Positions 8,926 to 18,068 of a DNA stretch of 64,000 nucleotides are shown piece after piece. The stretch spans positions 72,498-136,497 of the forward strand of contig JBMHBX010000038.1 of the NCBI GenBank assembly GCA_049890215.1, in the 5' to 3' direction. A program made the translations under genes and the position numbers. The notes under the pieces are model-generated. The model made no database searches, was not told the DNA's origin, and was given only the letters and a program-made list of their open reading frames with translations. Source of the DNA: UBA685 sp049890215. Lineage in GTDB: Bacteria; Pseudomonadota; Alphaproteobacteria; Puniceispirillales; Puniceispirillaceae. The number at the start of each line of letters is the position of its first letter. The first letter of the stretch is position 1.

Positions 8926-10359
8926 ATGGGTTTTTTGCTGATTTTGCCAGAAAACGGTTCAAATCAGCCCTTGACTTCTGCCAGATCACACAAGATATCT
9001 TGCGAGCAAGTCATTTATGATGAAACAGGCGATAAAAAGGGATGGTTCTTGGGAACAGATTATTATGATCATAAAGAAGAGCGTCAACAGGCCATCGTGG
9101 TGCAACCTCATATTCGGTCATGGCGTCTGCCACGTGAAGCTGATGTGATGCTGGAAGAGGCGATTGGTCTTGGTGAGGCAATATCTCTTGATGTGGTCTA
9201 TTCCGAGATCGCACCCCTGCAAGCGCCTCATGCGCCAACCTTCTTGCGTTCAGGTCAGGTCGAACGTCTTGCAGAGATGGCAGATGATTATGAACATCCT
9301 TTATTTATCATCAATACCGCTTTGAGCCCGGTTCAACAGAGAAATCTGGAAAATCGTCTGAAAAGCAAGGTGATAGACAGAACAGCGTTAATTTTAGAAA
9401 TATTTGGCGCCAGAGCCAACACGCATGCCGGCCGTCTTCAGGTAGAATTGGCAGCCATGATATTTCAGCGCTCCCGCCTTGTGCGCAGCTGGACTCACCT
9501 TGAAAGGCAAAGAGGCGGCGGTGGTTTTTTGGGTGGCCCTGGTGAGCGTCAGATTGAACTGGACAGACGCATGTTGATGGACAGGGTCGTGCGCATCAAA
9601 GCAGAATTAAAAGATGTGCAGCGCACACGCCATCTGCAACGTCAGAACAGGCATCGAAGCGAGACTGCGACTATTGCCCTTGTTGGTTATACCAATGCCG
9701 GCAAATCGACCTTATTTAACGCGTTGACAGGCGCCCATGTCCTGTCAAAAGATATGTTATTTGCCACACTTGACCCGACTATGCGTCAAACAGAACTGCC
9801 CTCAGGGCGCCTGATTGTTCTGGCAGATACGGTCGGGTTTATCAGTCAGTTGCCAACCGAACTTATTGAAGCATTCAAATCCACATTAGAAGAGGTGGTG
9901 CAAGCTGATATTTTGATTCATGTTCATGATGGCGCCTCACCGGTTTTGTTTGAAGAGGCAGATGATGTGCGCTCAGTCCTGCTTGATATTGGCTTATCAG
10001 AAGACAGATTGCGGCAGGATCTCATCCATGTAGTGAATAAAACAGATATCATGGATGATGAGCGCAAAGAGGCAATCGCTCATGAATTTGGCACAGTGAT
10101 TTATAGCTCAGCTTTGGAACAAACTGGCCTTGATGAAGTGCGCTATGCCATAGAGGCGCATCTTTCCCAACATAGCCTTGTGATAGAAGTCACCTTAACA
10201 CCCGCAGATGGCGCCGCGCGCGCATGGCTTTATGAACGCGGTGATGTACAGGCAGATAATTATGATGAGACAGGCTGCCAAACCTTATTTGTGCGTCTTG
10301 ACGAAGCTGATGAGGCCCGTTTCGAAAAGCAGTTCCCGCATATCAGCTATAGTCTTTAA
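8926..10359 (+). CDS. hflX: GTPase HflX, ribosome-splitting factor
   Basis: A 477-residue GTPase that rescues or splits stalled ribosomes under stress. The HflX N-terminal domain and the glycine-rich linker (RQRGGGGFLGGPGERQIELD, about residues 195-214) precede the G domain: G1 GYTNAGKSTLFNALTG, G3 DTVGFISQLPTELIEAFKST, G4 NKTD. The first roughly 35 residues before GWFLGTD look less conserved, so the true start may lie further downstream; the ATG used has AGGGG about 12 bases upstream. In many alphaproteobacteria hflX follows hfq, but here it stands alone. Its end overlaps the convergent copper-chaperone gene by four bases. Confidence 0.92.
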   Translation: MGFLLILPENGSNQPLTSARSHKISCEQVIYDETGDKKGWFLGTDYYDHKEERQQAIVVQPHIRSWRLPREADVMLEEAIGLGEAISLDVVYSEIAPLQAPHAPTFLRSGQVERLAEMADDYEHPLFIINTALSPVQQRNLENRLKSKVIDRTALILEIFGARANTHAGRLQVELAAMIFQRSRLVRSWTHLERQRGGGGFLGGPGERQIELDRRMLMDRVVRIKAELKDVQRTRHLQRQNRHRSETATIALVGYTNAGKSTLFNALTGAHVLSKDMLFATLDPTMRQTELPSGRLIVLADTVGFISQLPTELIEAFKSTLEEVVQADILIHVHDGASPVLFEEADDVRSVLLDIGLSEDRLRQDLIHVVNKTDIMDDERKEAIAHEFGTVIYSSALEQTGLDEVRYAIEAHLSQHSLVIEVTLTPADGAARAWLYERGDVQADNYDETGCQTLFVRLDEADEARFEKQFPHISYSL

Positions 10360-10874
10360 TGTTTGTGACTTGTCTCATGCCCCTTATGGTCGTGCCCCTT
10401 ATGGTCATGACCTTTCGATGATTTACCTGACAGGCTGATGACCTCTGCCATCACAACCACTTTGCCTGCTTTTTCAAATTCAAGCACGACTTCATAACGC
10501 TGGCCCATTTTTACAGGCTGAACCAATCCCATAAACATGAGGTGATCACCGCCTTTGACAAGACCAACCATGCTGTTTGCCGGCAAAAGCAGGCCATCTG
10601 GCTTCTGGCGCATTTTCATCACATCGCCATCTAATCTCATTTCATGAATTTCGGTTTTCTTGGCAAAAGCAACAGATGCGCCAATTAACCTGTCAGGCTC
10701 ATCTCCCTGATTTTCAAAAAGCGCATAACCTGCGCTTGCGCCGGCATTTGGTGTGGTCGCGCGCACTTCGATATTATGGATGATGATATCACCTGCCTTT
10801 TGCCTGTCCGCCAAAGCAGGCGCAGAAATTAACAATATCAAAACAGATAAAAGGCATCTCACTGAATGTGTCAT
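10356..10874 (-). CDS. Periplasmic PCu(A)C copper chaperone with histidine-rich tail
   Basis: A 172-residue secreted copper(I) chaperone of the PCu(A)C (DUF461) family, which delivers copper to cytochrome oxidase CuA or CuB sites. Residues 1-22 are a signal peptide ending ISAPALA. The copper motif H-M-x-M is seen as IHEMRLDGDVMKM with the second half GGDHLMFMGL. The C terminus carries an unusual repeat GHDHKGHDHKGHETSHKH that could bind extra metal. The coding DNA for this tail is a 15-base tandem repeat. No cox or SCO gene is adjacent, unlike many PCu(A)C loci. Confidence 0.88.
   Translation of the reverse strand: MTHSVRCLLSVLILLISAPALADRQKAGDIIIHNIEVRATTPNAGASAGYALFENQGDEPDRLIGASVAFAKKTEIHEMRLDGDVMKMRQKPDGLLLPANSMVGLVKGGDHLMFMGLVQPVKMGQRYEVVLEFEKAGKVVVMAEVISLSGKSSKGHDHKGHDHKGHETSHKH
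10376..10405. repeat. Tandem 15-base repeat encoding HDHKG units
   Basis: Two near-identical 15-base units (YRTGCCCCTTATGGT pattern) lie inside the copper-chaperone gene and encode two HDHKG units of its His-rich tail. Slippage at such a repeat could change the number of metal-binding units between strains. Confidence 0.75.
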
Positions 10875-11004
10875 CTGACCCTCATAATTTGGAAGAAAAA
10901 ACAGTTGAAAGGGACCATAATTGATTAGATAAAGACAATCAACAGATGTCTTGTGATAGCCTTGAATGATGATTATCGCATAAAAGAATAAAGGGGGGCA
11001 TATC

Positions 11005-11847
11005 TTGTCTCATAGGCCAAAAACAATTTTGATAACAGGTTGCTCGTCAGGCATAGGGCTTGATAGCGCATTGGCCTTGCAGGCAAGAGGGTGGCAGGTT
11101 TTTGCCACCTGTCGGCGTCAGGCTGATTGTGACAGGCTGCAAACAGATTTTGGCTTAACCTCTTTTGTGCTAGATTATGAGGTGCCTCAGACCATTACAA
11201 AGGCTGTTGAACAAGCATTATCCCTTAGTGGCGGGACGATTGACGCGCTTTTCAATAATGGCGCTTATGCGATACCGGGGGCAACCGAAGATGTGCCTAC
11301 AGATGCCATGCGGGCAATTTTTGAAGCAAATGTCTTTGGCTGGCACGAATTAACAAGACAGATTTTGCCTTATATGCGCTGTCAGGGAAGGGGGCGCATT
11401 CTGCAAAATTCCTCAGTTCTTGGCTTTGCTGCTATGCGTTATCGCGGCCCATATAATGCGACAAAATTTGCCATTGAAGGCCTGACAGACACAATGCGAT
11501 TGGAATTACAGGGGTCCGGCGTGGACATCATATTGATTGAACCTGGCCCTATCAGAACAAAGATTCGTGAAAATTCCTATCCGCATTTTACCAAATGGAT
11601 TTCACCAAAAGGCTCAGCACATGAAGCTGTTTATCGTAAAGCTCTGATACCAAGGCTTGCGGCAAAAGAGACAAAAAAAGATATGTTTGAATTGGAGCCT
11701 GAGGCTGTTACCAAAGTTGTCATCCACGCGCTTGAGAGCCGGCGGCCAAAATTGCGTTATCGCGTGACATGGGCAACCACCTTTATGATGATCGCAAAAC
11801 GTATCTTATCGACAAGATTGATGGACCGGTTCGTCAAACCCTATTAA
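11005..11847 (+). CDS. Short-chain dehydrogenase/reductase
   Basis: A 280-residue classical SDR. The cofactor motif is ITGCSSGIGLDSALALQARG (TGxxxGIG), the NNGAY segment replaces NNAG, and the catalytic Tyr/Lys are in YRGPYNATKFAIEGLTD. The C terminus is longer than in the minimal 250-residue form, as in retinol-dehydrogenase-like SDRs. The start codon is TTG at 11005, supported by AAGGGGGG six bases upstream. Substrate unknown. The persulfide-dioxygenase-like gene follows after 50 bases on the same strand and may be co-transcribed. Confidence 0.82.
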   Translation: MSHRPKTILITGCSSGIGLDSALALQARGWQVFATCRRQADCDRLQTDFGLTSFVLDYEVPQTITKAVEQALSLSGGTIDALFNNGAYAIPGATEDVPTDAMRAIFEANVFGWHELTRQILPYMRCQGRGRILQNSSVLGFAAMRYRGPYNATKFAIEGLTDTMRLELQGSGVDIILIEPGPIRTKIRENSYPHFTKWISPKGSAHEAVYRKALIPRLAAKETKKDMFELEPEAVTKVVIHALESRRPKLRYRVTWATTFMMIAKRILSTRLMDRFVKPY

Positions 11848-11897
11848 TTGTGATAAGGTAACAAGGAAAAAGTCTTTTCAAAAAAGGTAAATTTGCC

Positions 11898-12905
11898 ATG
11901 ATTTTTCGTCAGTTATTTGATTCTGTCTCATCCACCTATACCTATCTCATAGCCAGTCGCTCTGGCGGTGAGGCATTGTTAATTGACCCTGTTCTGGAAA
12001 AGACAGATCGCTATTTGTCTTTGCTGGAAGAGCTTGATTTACGGCTTGTCAAAGTGATTGATACACATGTCCATGCTGATCATGTCACAGCTATGGGCGC
12101 CCTGCGCAATCATACAAATTGTGTCACAGTCATGGGAGAGCAAAGCCCTGTGGATGTTGTGTCTATGAGAGTGTCAGACGGTGAACGTGTCACAATTGAA
12201 GGCATTAATCTGACAGCGCTTTATACGCCCGGCCATACAGATGACAGCTATTGTTTTCAGATGGAAGACAGGATTTTCACAGGTGATACCCTGCTCATAA
12301 GAGGGACAGGTCGCACTGATTTTCAAAATGGGGATGCAGGCGCGCAATATGACAGCTTATTTGGACGCCTTCTCAGCCTGCCAGAGCAAACTCTTATCTA
12401 TCCTGCGCATGATTATAAAGGTGAGACAGTGTCAACCATTGGCGAAGAAAAAGCCTATAACCCGCGCCTTCAGGTCTCATCAAAATCTGCCTATATTGAA
12501 CTGATGAATAATTTGAATTTACCAAATCCAAAAATGATGGATGTGGCTGTGCCTGAAAATATCAAAATGGGTATAACATTAGAGGCGCAAAAACAGGTGA
12601 ATTTCATTGACGCAGACAGCCTTGCAGCAAAATCAAAAGATGATTATCTGCTGATTGATTTGCGCGAAGAAGGAGAGCGTGCCCGCCATGGCGCTATCAA
12701 GGGGGCGGTTCATGCACCTTATAGCCGGTTTTATGAACAGCTCGAAACCTTAAGCGCATTTGGGGCGCGGCCAATTGTGTTTTATTGCGCCGCAGGAGAA
12801 CGTTCTGCCATGGCGGTTAAACTGGCAACTGATAAAGGATATGATAATGTTGCACATTTGCTTGGCGGCTACAGCGCCTGGCAAGATCTTGGTCTGTCAG
12901 GATAA
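11898..12905 (+). CDS. Metallo-beta-lactamase-rhodanese fusion (ETHE1-like persulfide dioxygenase)
   Basis: A 335-residue two-domain protein. The N-terminal glyoxalase-II-like domain has the metal motif DTHVHADHVTAMGALRN (residues about 54-70), GHTDDSYCF and GDTLLIRGTGRTDFQNG, the latter typical of ETHE1-type persulfide dioxygenases. The C-terminal rhodanese domain (about 240-333) has the active Cys in VFYCAAGERSAMAVKLA. Such fusions couple glutathione persulfide oxidation to sulfur transfer during sulfide or cysteine breakdown. The context (possible sulfonate enzymes about 7 kb away) would fit sulfur handling, but this link is inference. A GC-rich inverted repeat follows the stop. Confidence 0.88.
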   Translation: MIFRQLFDSVSSTYTYLIASRSGGEALLIDPVLEKTDRYLSLLEELDLRLVKVIDTHVHADHVTAMGALRNHTNCVTVMGEQSPVDVVSMRVSDGERVTIEGINLTALYTPGHTDDSYCFQMEDRIFTGDTLLIRGTGRTDFQNGDAGAQYDSLFGRLLSLPEQTLIYPAHDYKGETVSTIGEEKAYNPRLQVSSKSAYIELMNNLNLPNPKMMDVAVPENIKMGITLEAQKQVNFIDADSLAAKSKDDYLLIDLREEGERARHGAIKGAVHAPYSRFYEQLETLSAFGARPIVFYCAAGERSAMAVKLATDKGYDNVAHLLGGYSAWQDLGLSG

Positions 12906-12907
12906 AC

Positions 12908-12931
12908 GCCCGCAGCATTTGTTTTGCGGGC
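12908..12931. terminator. Candidate bidirectional terminator hairpin
   Basis: GCCCGCA (12908-12914) and TGCGGGC (12925-12931) form a 7-bp stem with a 10-base loop between two convergent stops. There is no strong T tract on either side, so termination may be weak or Rho-assisted. Confidence 0.45.
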
Positions 12932-12946
12932 ATGCCGGGCCTGCGT

Positions 12947-14092
12947 TCAAAAAGGGCTGTGGCGCAGAATATCTCTTGTGACATTATGAATATCACGATG
13001 GCCACATAAGGCCATTGTCATATCAAGCTCCTTATGCAGTATCTCTAAGGTCTTTGTGACACCTTGTTTACCGTCAGCGCCAAGGCCATATAAAAAGGCG
13101 CGGCCAATAAGCGTGCCACGTGCCCCAAGGGCGACTGCTTTCAGGATATCCTGGCCAGAGCGAATGCCGCCATCCATCCATATTTCAATATCATCTCCGA
13201 CCGCTGCCACAACTTCCGGCAAAATAGCAATAGAGCTATCAGCCCCGTCCAGCTGGCGGCCACCATGATTTGATACAATCAGAGCATCTGCACCGGATTT
13301 GACAGCTAATTTAGCATCTTCGGCATCAAGAATGCCTTTGATGATTAATTTGCCGCCCCACCAGTCTTTGATCCGTTTGACATCATCCCAGTCAAGCTGC
13401 AAATCAAATTGCTCAGATACCCAGCTTGTCAAAGATGACATATCAGACACGCCGCTAACATGGCCATGTATATTGCCAAATGTGCGGCGATTTGTGCCAA
13501 GCATATTCAGGCACCAACGCGGTTTGGTTGCCATATTGGCTATATTTTTCAAAGTCAGTTTTGGTGGTGCGGTCAGGCCGTTTTTCAAATCCTTATGCCT
13601 CTGGCCCAGAATTTGCAAATCAAGTGTCAGCATCAATGCATTACAGCCCGCCGCCTTGGCACGCGCGATTAGTCTTTTGGCAAAATCATGGTCACGCATG
13701 ACATAAAGCTGAAACCAAAAGGGCTCAGGACTATGGTCTGCCACATCTTCGATAGAACAAATTGACATGGTTGATAAGGTAAAAGGCACGCCAAATTCAG
13801 CAGCTGCCTGTGCTGCCAGAATTTCACCATTGGCATGTTGCATACCTGTCAGCCCTGTCGGCGCAAGCGCGGTTGGCATAGCAACATTCTGTCCTATCAT
13901 CGTGGTCTTTGTGCTTCTGTTCGACATATCCACGGCGACTCTCTGGCGAAATTTAATGCGCTGGAAATCGCTTTCATTACGCTCGTAGGTAGATTGTGTC
14001 CAGGAGCCTGAATCTGCATAATCATAAAACATTTTCGGGACACGTCTTTGGGCGATTTGCCGCAAATCTTCAACGGTTGTAATGGTGCTCAT
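12947..14092 (-). CDS. lldD: FMN-dependent alpha-hydroxy acid dehydrogenase (LldD-like)
   Basis: A 381-residue TIM-barrel flavoprotein of the L-lactate dehydrogenase/glycolate oxidase family. It has the N-terminal PKMFYDYADSGSWTQ motif, the FMN-binding PTALAPTGLTGM, the active-site SNHGGRQLDGADSS with its catalytic His and Arg, and MDGGIRSGQDILKAVALGA. Length and pattern match respiratory L-lactate dehydrogenases that reduce quinone. It is followed on the same strand, upstream, by sdaA 118 bases away; both make pyruvate, which suggests a small C3-acid cluster with the nearby FAD-linked oxidase. The exact hydroxy acid cannot be read from the sequence. Confidence 0.88.
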   Translation of the reverse strand: MSTITTVEDLRQIAQRRVPKMFYDYADSGSWTQSTYERNESDFQRIKFRQRVAVDMSNRSTKTTMIGQNVAMPTALAPTGLTGMQHANGEILAAQAAAEFGVPFTLSTMSICSIEDVADHSPEPFWFQLYVMRDHDFAKRLIARAKAAGCNALMLTLDLQILGQRHKDLKNGLTAPPKLTLKNIANMATKPRWCLNMLGTNRRTFGNIHGHVSGVSDMSSLTSWVSEQFDLQLDWDDVKRIKDWWGGKLIIKGILDAEDAKLAVKSGADALIVSNHGGRQLDGADSSIAILPEVVAAVGDDIEIWMDGGIRSGQDILKAVALGARGTLIGRAFLYGLGADGKQGVTKTLEILHKELDMTMALCGHRDIHNVTRDILRHSPF

Positions 14093-14209
14093 ATCCGGAA
14101 CTCACTCACTGCATCATGCCATTAATTGGCAAGATAATATTGACTGCCATCATAATCAAAGGTCCAGATGTTGTCAGTATTTTTTGTAAACCGCCTCAGC
14201 AGCGCCCGC

Positions 14210-15592
14210 CTAACATTCAGGCAAATTGACAGCCAGACCGCCATTTGATGTCTCTTTATATCGCTCATGCATATCAATGCCTGTTTGGCGCATTGTTTCA
14301 ATACAATTATCAAGCGGGATAAAATGCGTGCCATCACCGCGCAGGGCAAGGGATGCCGCAGACACAGCCTTGATAGCGCCAAGCCCGTTCCTCTCAATGC
14401 AAGGTACCTGCACAAGCCCGCCGGCAGGATCACATGTCATACCAAGATGATGTTCAAGCGCTATTTCAGCGGCATTTTCAATTTGCTCATTCGTGCCGCC
14501 AAGGGCCGCGCATAATCCGGCAGCTGCCATCGCAGAGGCTGACCCAACCTCTCCCTGACAACCAACCTCAGCCCCTGAAATAGAGGCGTTAGTCTTTATA
14601 ATCATGCCAATGGCGGCCGCCGTTAATAACAAGGTCACCAGCCCCTCATCATGCGCACCATGACAATGATCTTTATAATAGCGCATCACCGCAGGTATCA
14701 CACCGGCAGCCCCGTTTGTCGGTGAGGTGACAATTCTGCCACCGGCAGCATTTTCTTCATTCACAGCCATCGCATAGACAGACAACCAATCTGTCATCAC
14801 ATGGGGCTGTTTATCATTGTTATGTTGTTCTTGTATCAATTGTTCATGGATCGCTTTTGCGCGTCTTTTCACATTCAGCCCGCCTGGCAAAATACCTGTC
14901 TGAGACAGGCCACGCTCAATACAGTCGAACATGCTGGATTCAATAGCGGCAATGCTTTGATCAACGCGTTGTTTATCGCGATAGGCCAATTCATTTTCAT
15001 ATTGCATTTGCGCAATGGACATGCCTGTTTCCTGCGCCATCGCAAGCATTTGTTTTGCATTTGTAAAATTATGGGGATGACTGGTTTTTGCGATATCGGC
15101 TTGTTGTTCCATTTCATCAGAGCGGCGAATAAACCCGCCGCCTATGGAATAATAGATTTCATGCAACATTAAACCATCATCTTCATCATAGCAGAAAAAC
15201 TGCATGCCATTCGCATGAGCTGGCAACGCTTCTTCATAGTCAAAAATAAGGTCTGTTTGCGGGTCAAAGCGAAAGGAGGTCACCTCATCCAGCTGGATAT
15301 ATTTTTCACGAAAAAGTGTGTCTTCCAAAACAGGAATATCATCAAGCATAATGGTATCAGGCAGATAGCCAAGTAACCCCAGATAAATAGCTCTGTCACT
15401 TGCATGCCCTTTGCCGGTAAAAGCAAGTGAACCATGAAGCCGCACCGTGATATGCGCAATTTTGGCACCAGATGCCTGTTCTTCTGATTTTGCATTTCTG
15501 ACAAAGCGGTGCGCCGCCACCATAGGTCCCATCGTATGAGAGCTTGACGGGCCAATCCCGATTTTGAATATATCTGAAATCCCGATAAACAT
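14210..15592 (-). CDS. sdaA: L-serine ammonia-lyase (iron-sulfur dependent)
   Basis: A single-chain L-serine dehydratase of about 460 residues, converting serine to pyruvate and ammonia. The beta domain begins IFKIGIGPSSSHTMGPM, a signature of the family; the alpha domain holds the [4Fe-4S] cysteines in GAEVGCQGEVGSASAMA, GMTCDPAGG and QVPCIERN. Length is normal for the bacterial one-subunit type. I prefer the ATG at 15592 (MFIGISDIFKIG); a GTG four codons upstream is open, but AGGTG is better placed for the ATG. The 118-base gap to the next gene downstream shows no terminator. Confidence 0.93.
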   Translation of the reverse strand: MFIGISDIFKIGIGPSSSHTMGPMVAAHRFVRNAKSEEQASGAKIAHITVRLHGSLAFTGKGHASDRAIYLGLLGYLPDTIMLDDIPVLEDTLFREKYIQLDEVTSFRFDPQTDLIFDYEEALPAHANGMQFFCYDEDDGLMLHEIYYSIGGGFIRRSDEMEQQADIAKTSHPHNFTNAKQMLAMAQETGMSIAQMQYENELAYRDKQRVDQSIAAIESSMFDCIERGLSQTGILPGGLNVKRRAKAIHEQLIQEQHNNDKQPHVMTDWLSVYAMAVNEENAAGGRIVTSPTNGAAGVIPAVMRYYKDHCHGAHDEGLVTLLLTAAAIGMIIKTNASISGAEVGCQGEVGSASAMAAAGLCAALGGTNEQIENAAEIALEHHLGMTCDPAGGLVQVPCIERNGLGAIKAVSAASLALRGDGTHFIPLDNCIETMRQTGIDMHERYKETSNGGLAVNLPEC

Positions 15593-15709
15593 AGCCACTA
15601 TCACCTAAGTCATCTGTTAAGAGGTTTTGCTGTGAATTTCGCGCAACACCTTAACTTTATTGCAACGTGATTTTGAGGGTGTGATGTTGTGTGTTTACGA
15701 CTATTTACA

Positions 15710-15732
15710 GACCATTTTATCCAATAATGGTC
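15710..15732. promoter_or_regulatory. Inverted repeat upstream of the FAD-linked oxidase
   Basis: GACCATT (15710-15716) and AATGGTC (15726-15732) are perfect inverted arms around nine bases, in the divergent gap between sdaA and the FAD-linked oxidase gene, about 115 bases before the latter. It is a candidate operator for a dimeric regulator. Confidence 0.45.
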
Positions 15733-15845
15733 ACTGCAGGCGGTTTGCGCTGTGGCAAAACTTGCCTTTTGGTACAAAAATGTCATTTAGTGATAGGGCC
15801 CTGATGGTCAATGAGATGAAAACCATGATGTAGGAGGAGCAGATA

Positions 15846-17201
15846 ATGGGCTTTGATGATATGCGCGATCACTTATCGTCTGATTTATATTTGTGCGCAG
15901 ATGATGTGTCTGAAGCTTATGCCAAAGACTGGTCAGAAGCCGCAGCGCACCTGCCGGAAGTCGTGTTGCGCCCGCGCACTATTGATGAGTTGTCAGCTAT
16001 ATTATCGCTTGCCCAGTCATCAGGCCAACGTCTGGTCACACAAGGCGGGCGCACAGGCCTTGCCGGCGGGGCAACGCCTCAGCAAAGTGAATGGGCACTC
16101 ACCACAGAGCGCATGAACAAGATTCTTGATATTGACCCGATTGGCATGACCATTACCGTAGAGGCAGGTGTCAGCCTTCAGTCTGTTCAGGAAGAAGCAG
16201 CAAAGCATGATCTGTTATTTCCGCTTGATTTAGGTGCCAGAGGAACAGCAACCGCCGGCGGCATAGCGGCCACAAATGCCGGTGGCAATCAGGTTATCCA
16301 TTATGGCGTCACACGACATTTAATCCTCGGCATGACAGCGGTTCTGCCAGATGGTGAAATCATTGCCCAAAATAATAAATTGCTGAAAAATAATGCTGGT
16401 TTTGATCTCAAACAATTGATGATTGGCACAGAAGGCACACTTGGTGTGATTGCCACCATCACCTTTCGCTTATTTCCGCGCCGCGAACATATCACCACCG
16501 CTTTTTGCGCCGCAGATGATTTCGATTCTGTGACAAGCTTGTTATTTCACGCAAGCAAACATGTATCAGGCATGTCTTCATTCGAGGTGCTGTTTGATGA
16601 TTACATGAACGAGATCATCACAGTAACTGATAAAGCAGCCTTATTTGATAAACATTATGCGCATTATATTTTGCTGGAGGTGGAATCAACCACCAAAGAT
16701 GACACAGTCGCGCATATGCTGGCAGAGGCGATTGATAAAGGCATTATCAAAGATGCCCTCATAGCGCAGAATGAAACTCAAAGGGCACAATTCTGGTCTT
16801 ACCGTGATTCTATTGCAGATATTCTGGCTGATATGGCACCAAGTGTGAATTTCGATATTGGTGTGCCAATTGCAAAAATGGGTAGCTTTACACAAGACGT
16901 CTCAGCTGCACTGCGAAAGGCCTTTCCCACTATCCGTTTTGTCACATTCGGGCATGTTGGTGACGGCAATTTGCATATGTGTTGCACCACCGGTGATGAT
17001 CATGATCAAGTGCCTATCGAAGATTTAGTCTTCCGCCATACCACAGCCATAGGTGGCACCATCACCGCAGAACATGGGATAGGCATTCTGAAAAAGCCAT
17101 GGCTCAAAGATTGCCGTACTGAAGCTGAAATATCTGTGATGAGGCGCTTGAAAGCACTTCTTGATCCGGCAGATATTCTGAATAAAGGGCGCGTGATTTA
17201 A
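15846..17201 (+). CDS. FAD-linked 2-hydroxyacid dehydrogenase (GlcD/D-lactate dehydrogenase family)
   Basis: A 451-residue flavoprotein with an N-terminal FAD_binding_4 domain (VVLRPRTIDELSAILSLAQ, TQGGRTGLAGGATP, and LDLGARGTATAGGIAATNAGG, about residues 40-145) and a C-terminal FAD-oxidase domain with GHVGDGNLHM and EHGIGILKKPWL. This is the vanillyl-alcohol-oxidase fold of D-lactate, glycolate and D-2-hydroxyglutarate dehydrogenases. The start has AGGAGGAG about seven bases upstream. The gene overlaps the convergent IclR gene by four bases. Together with lldD-like and sdaA genes it suggests oxidation of C3 hydroxy acids to keto acids; the stereochemistry and substrate are inferred. Confidence 0.87.
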   Translation: MGFDDMRDHLSSDLYLCADDVSEAYAKDWSEAAAHLPEVVLRPRTIDELSAILSLAQSSGQRLVTQGGRTGLAGGATPQQSEWALTTERMNKILDIDPIGMTITVEAGVSLQSVQEEAAKHDLLFPLDLGARGTATAGGIAATNAGGNQVIHYGVTRHLILGMTAVLPDGEIIAQNNKLLKNNAGFDLKQLMIGTEGTLGVIATITFRLFPRREHITTAFCAADDFDSVTSLLFHASKHVSGMSSFEVLFDDYMNEIITVTDKAALFDKHYAHYILLEVESTTKDDTVAHMLAEAIDKGIIKDALIAQNETQRAQFWSYRDSIADILADMAPSVNFDIGVPIAKMGSFTQDVSAALRKAFPTIRFVTFGHVGDGNLHMCCTTGDDHDQVPIEDLVFRHTTAIGGTITAEHGIGILKKPWLKDCRTEAEISVMRRLKALLDPADILNKGRVI

Positions 17202-17962
17202 GTATCAAATAAGGTGACTGTGATATCACTGGCCGCCTGTTTCAGGGCCGGCAAATGATGAAGCGCCATCTCTTTGGTAAATCGCAATTTTGGTCCGTGA
17301 ACGGCAATTGCACCACAATAATGCCCTGTACTGGTTAAAACAGGCACAGCGATAGCGACCATATCTGTGTATAATTCTTCATTATCCAGAGCATAACCCT
17401 GTTTGCGTACTGTCTTGATAGCAGACAATAAATTGGCCTTATCAGTGATTGTCTGGTTGGTGTGTTTTTCAAAATGCAGATTATCAACCAGCCGTTCTAA
17501 CTGCGATTTGCGCAAAGACGCTAGAAAGGTTTTGCCACTTGCCGTGCAATAAAAAGGAACATAAGTGCCAATCGGTAATGTGACCCGAAAATGCCAGTCT
17601 GTCTCCACTCTGTCTACATAGGTCATGCCATGGTCAGTTGGTACAACAAAATTGATTGTCTCTTTGGTTTGGCGCGCCAATGATTCCATAATCTGGTGAC
17701 GAATAAAGTTGCCGGGATGTTTCAGCATCAAATTTGACGCCATAATGGTGCCGCGCTTGGCGACTGCCAATTGCTGGCCTTGCTTTTCCAAAAACCCCTC
17801 CTGAACAAGCGATTTGACAAGCCGGTGCGCAGACGGAATTGGCATATCAAGCAAATTTGATAATTCACTTATGGTTAGCGGTTTTGCGGCATTGCCAATG
17901 GTTTCTAATATATGCAGCATGCGCAGATTTGGACTGGTTGGCTTGGTCACTTGCTTGGCCAT
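17198..17962 (-). CDS. IclR-family transcriptional regulator
   Basis: A 254-residue regulator. The N-terminal winged helix-turn-helix (residues about 12-70: LRMLHILETIG, LTISELSNLLDMPIPSAHRLVKSL, EGFLEKQGQ) is followed by the IclR effector domain with YVDRVETDW, YCTASGKTFLASL and the conserved GYALDNEELYTDMVAIAVPV. Such proteins sense small acids or aromatics. The gene converges on the FAD-linked oxidase and diverges from terC, with a 263-base gap that has a 14-base direct repeat likely to be its operator. The ligand is unknown; the neighbouring hydroxy-acid genes are candidates for its regulon. Confidence 0.92.
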   Translation of the reverse strand: MAKQVTKPTSPNLRMLHILETIGNAAKPLTISELSNLLDMPIPSAHRLVKSLVQEGFLEKQGQQLAVAKRGTIMASNLMLKHPGNFIRHQIMESLARQTKETINFVVPTDHGMTYVDRVETDWHFRVTLPIGTYVPFYCTASGKTFLASLRKSQLERLVDNLHFEKHTNQTITDKANLLSAIKTVRKQGYALDNEELYTDMVAIAVPVLTSTGHYCGAIAVHGPKLRFTKEMALHHLPALKQAASDITVTLFDT

Positions 17963-18068
17963 TTTTATGATACTTTCAGCCTTGTTTTCTCAACTTGTAG
18001 AAAAGAGATGTAAAATAGCGCTTGCCTAACTTGTTCATTTGAGGAAAGCTTTTACTATAAATGATAAT

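Noticed and set aside
14122..14433. 103-codon minus-strand ORF overlapping the end of sdaA
   Set aside because: It lies out of frame inside the conserved FeS-cysteine region of sdaA and has no recognisable domain; a shadow frame.
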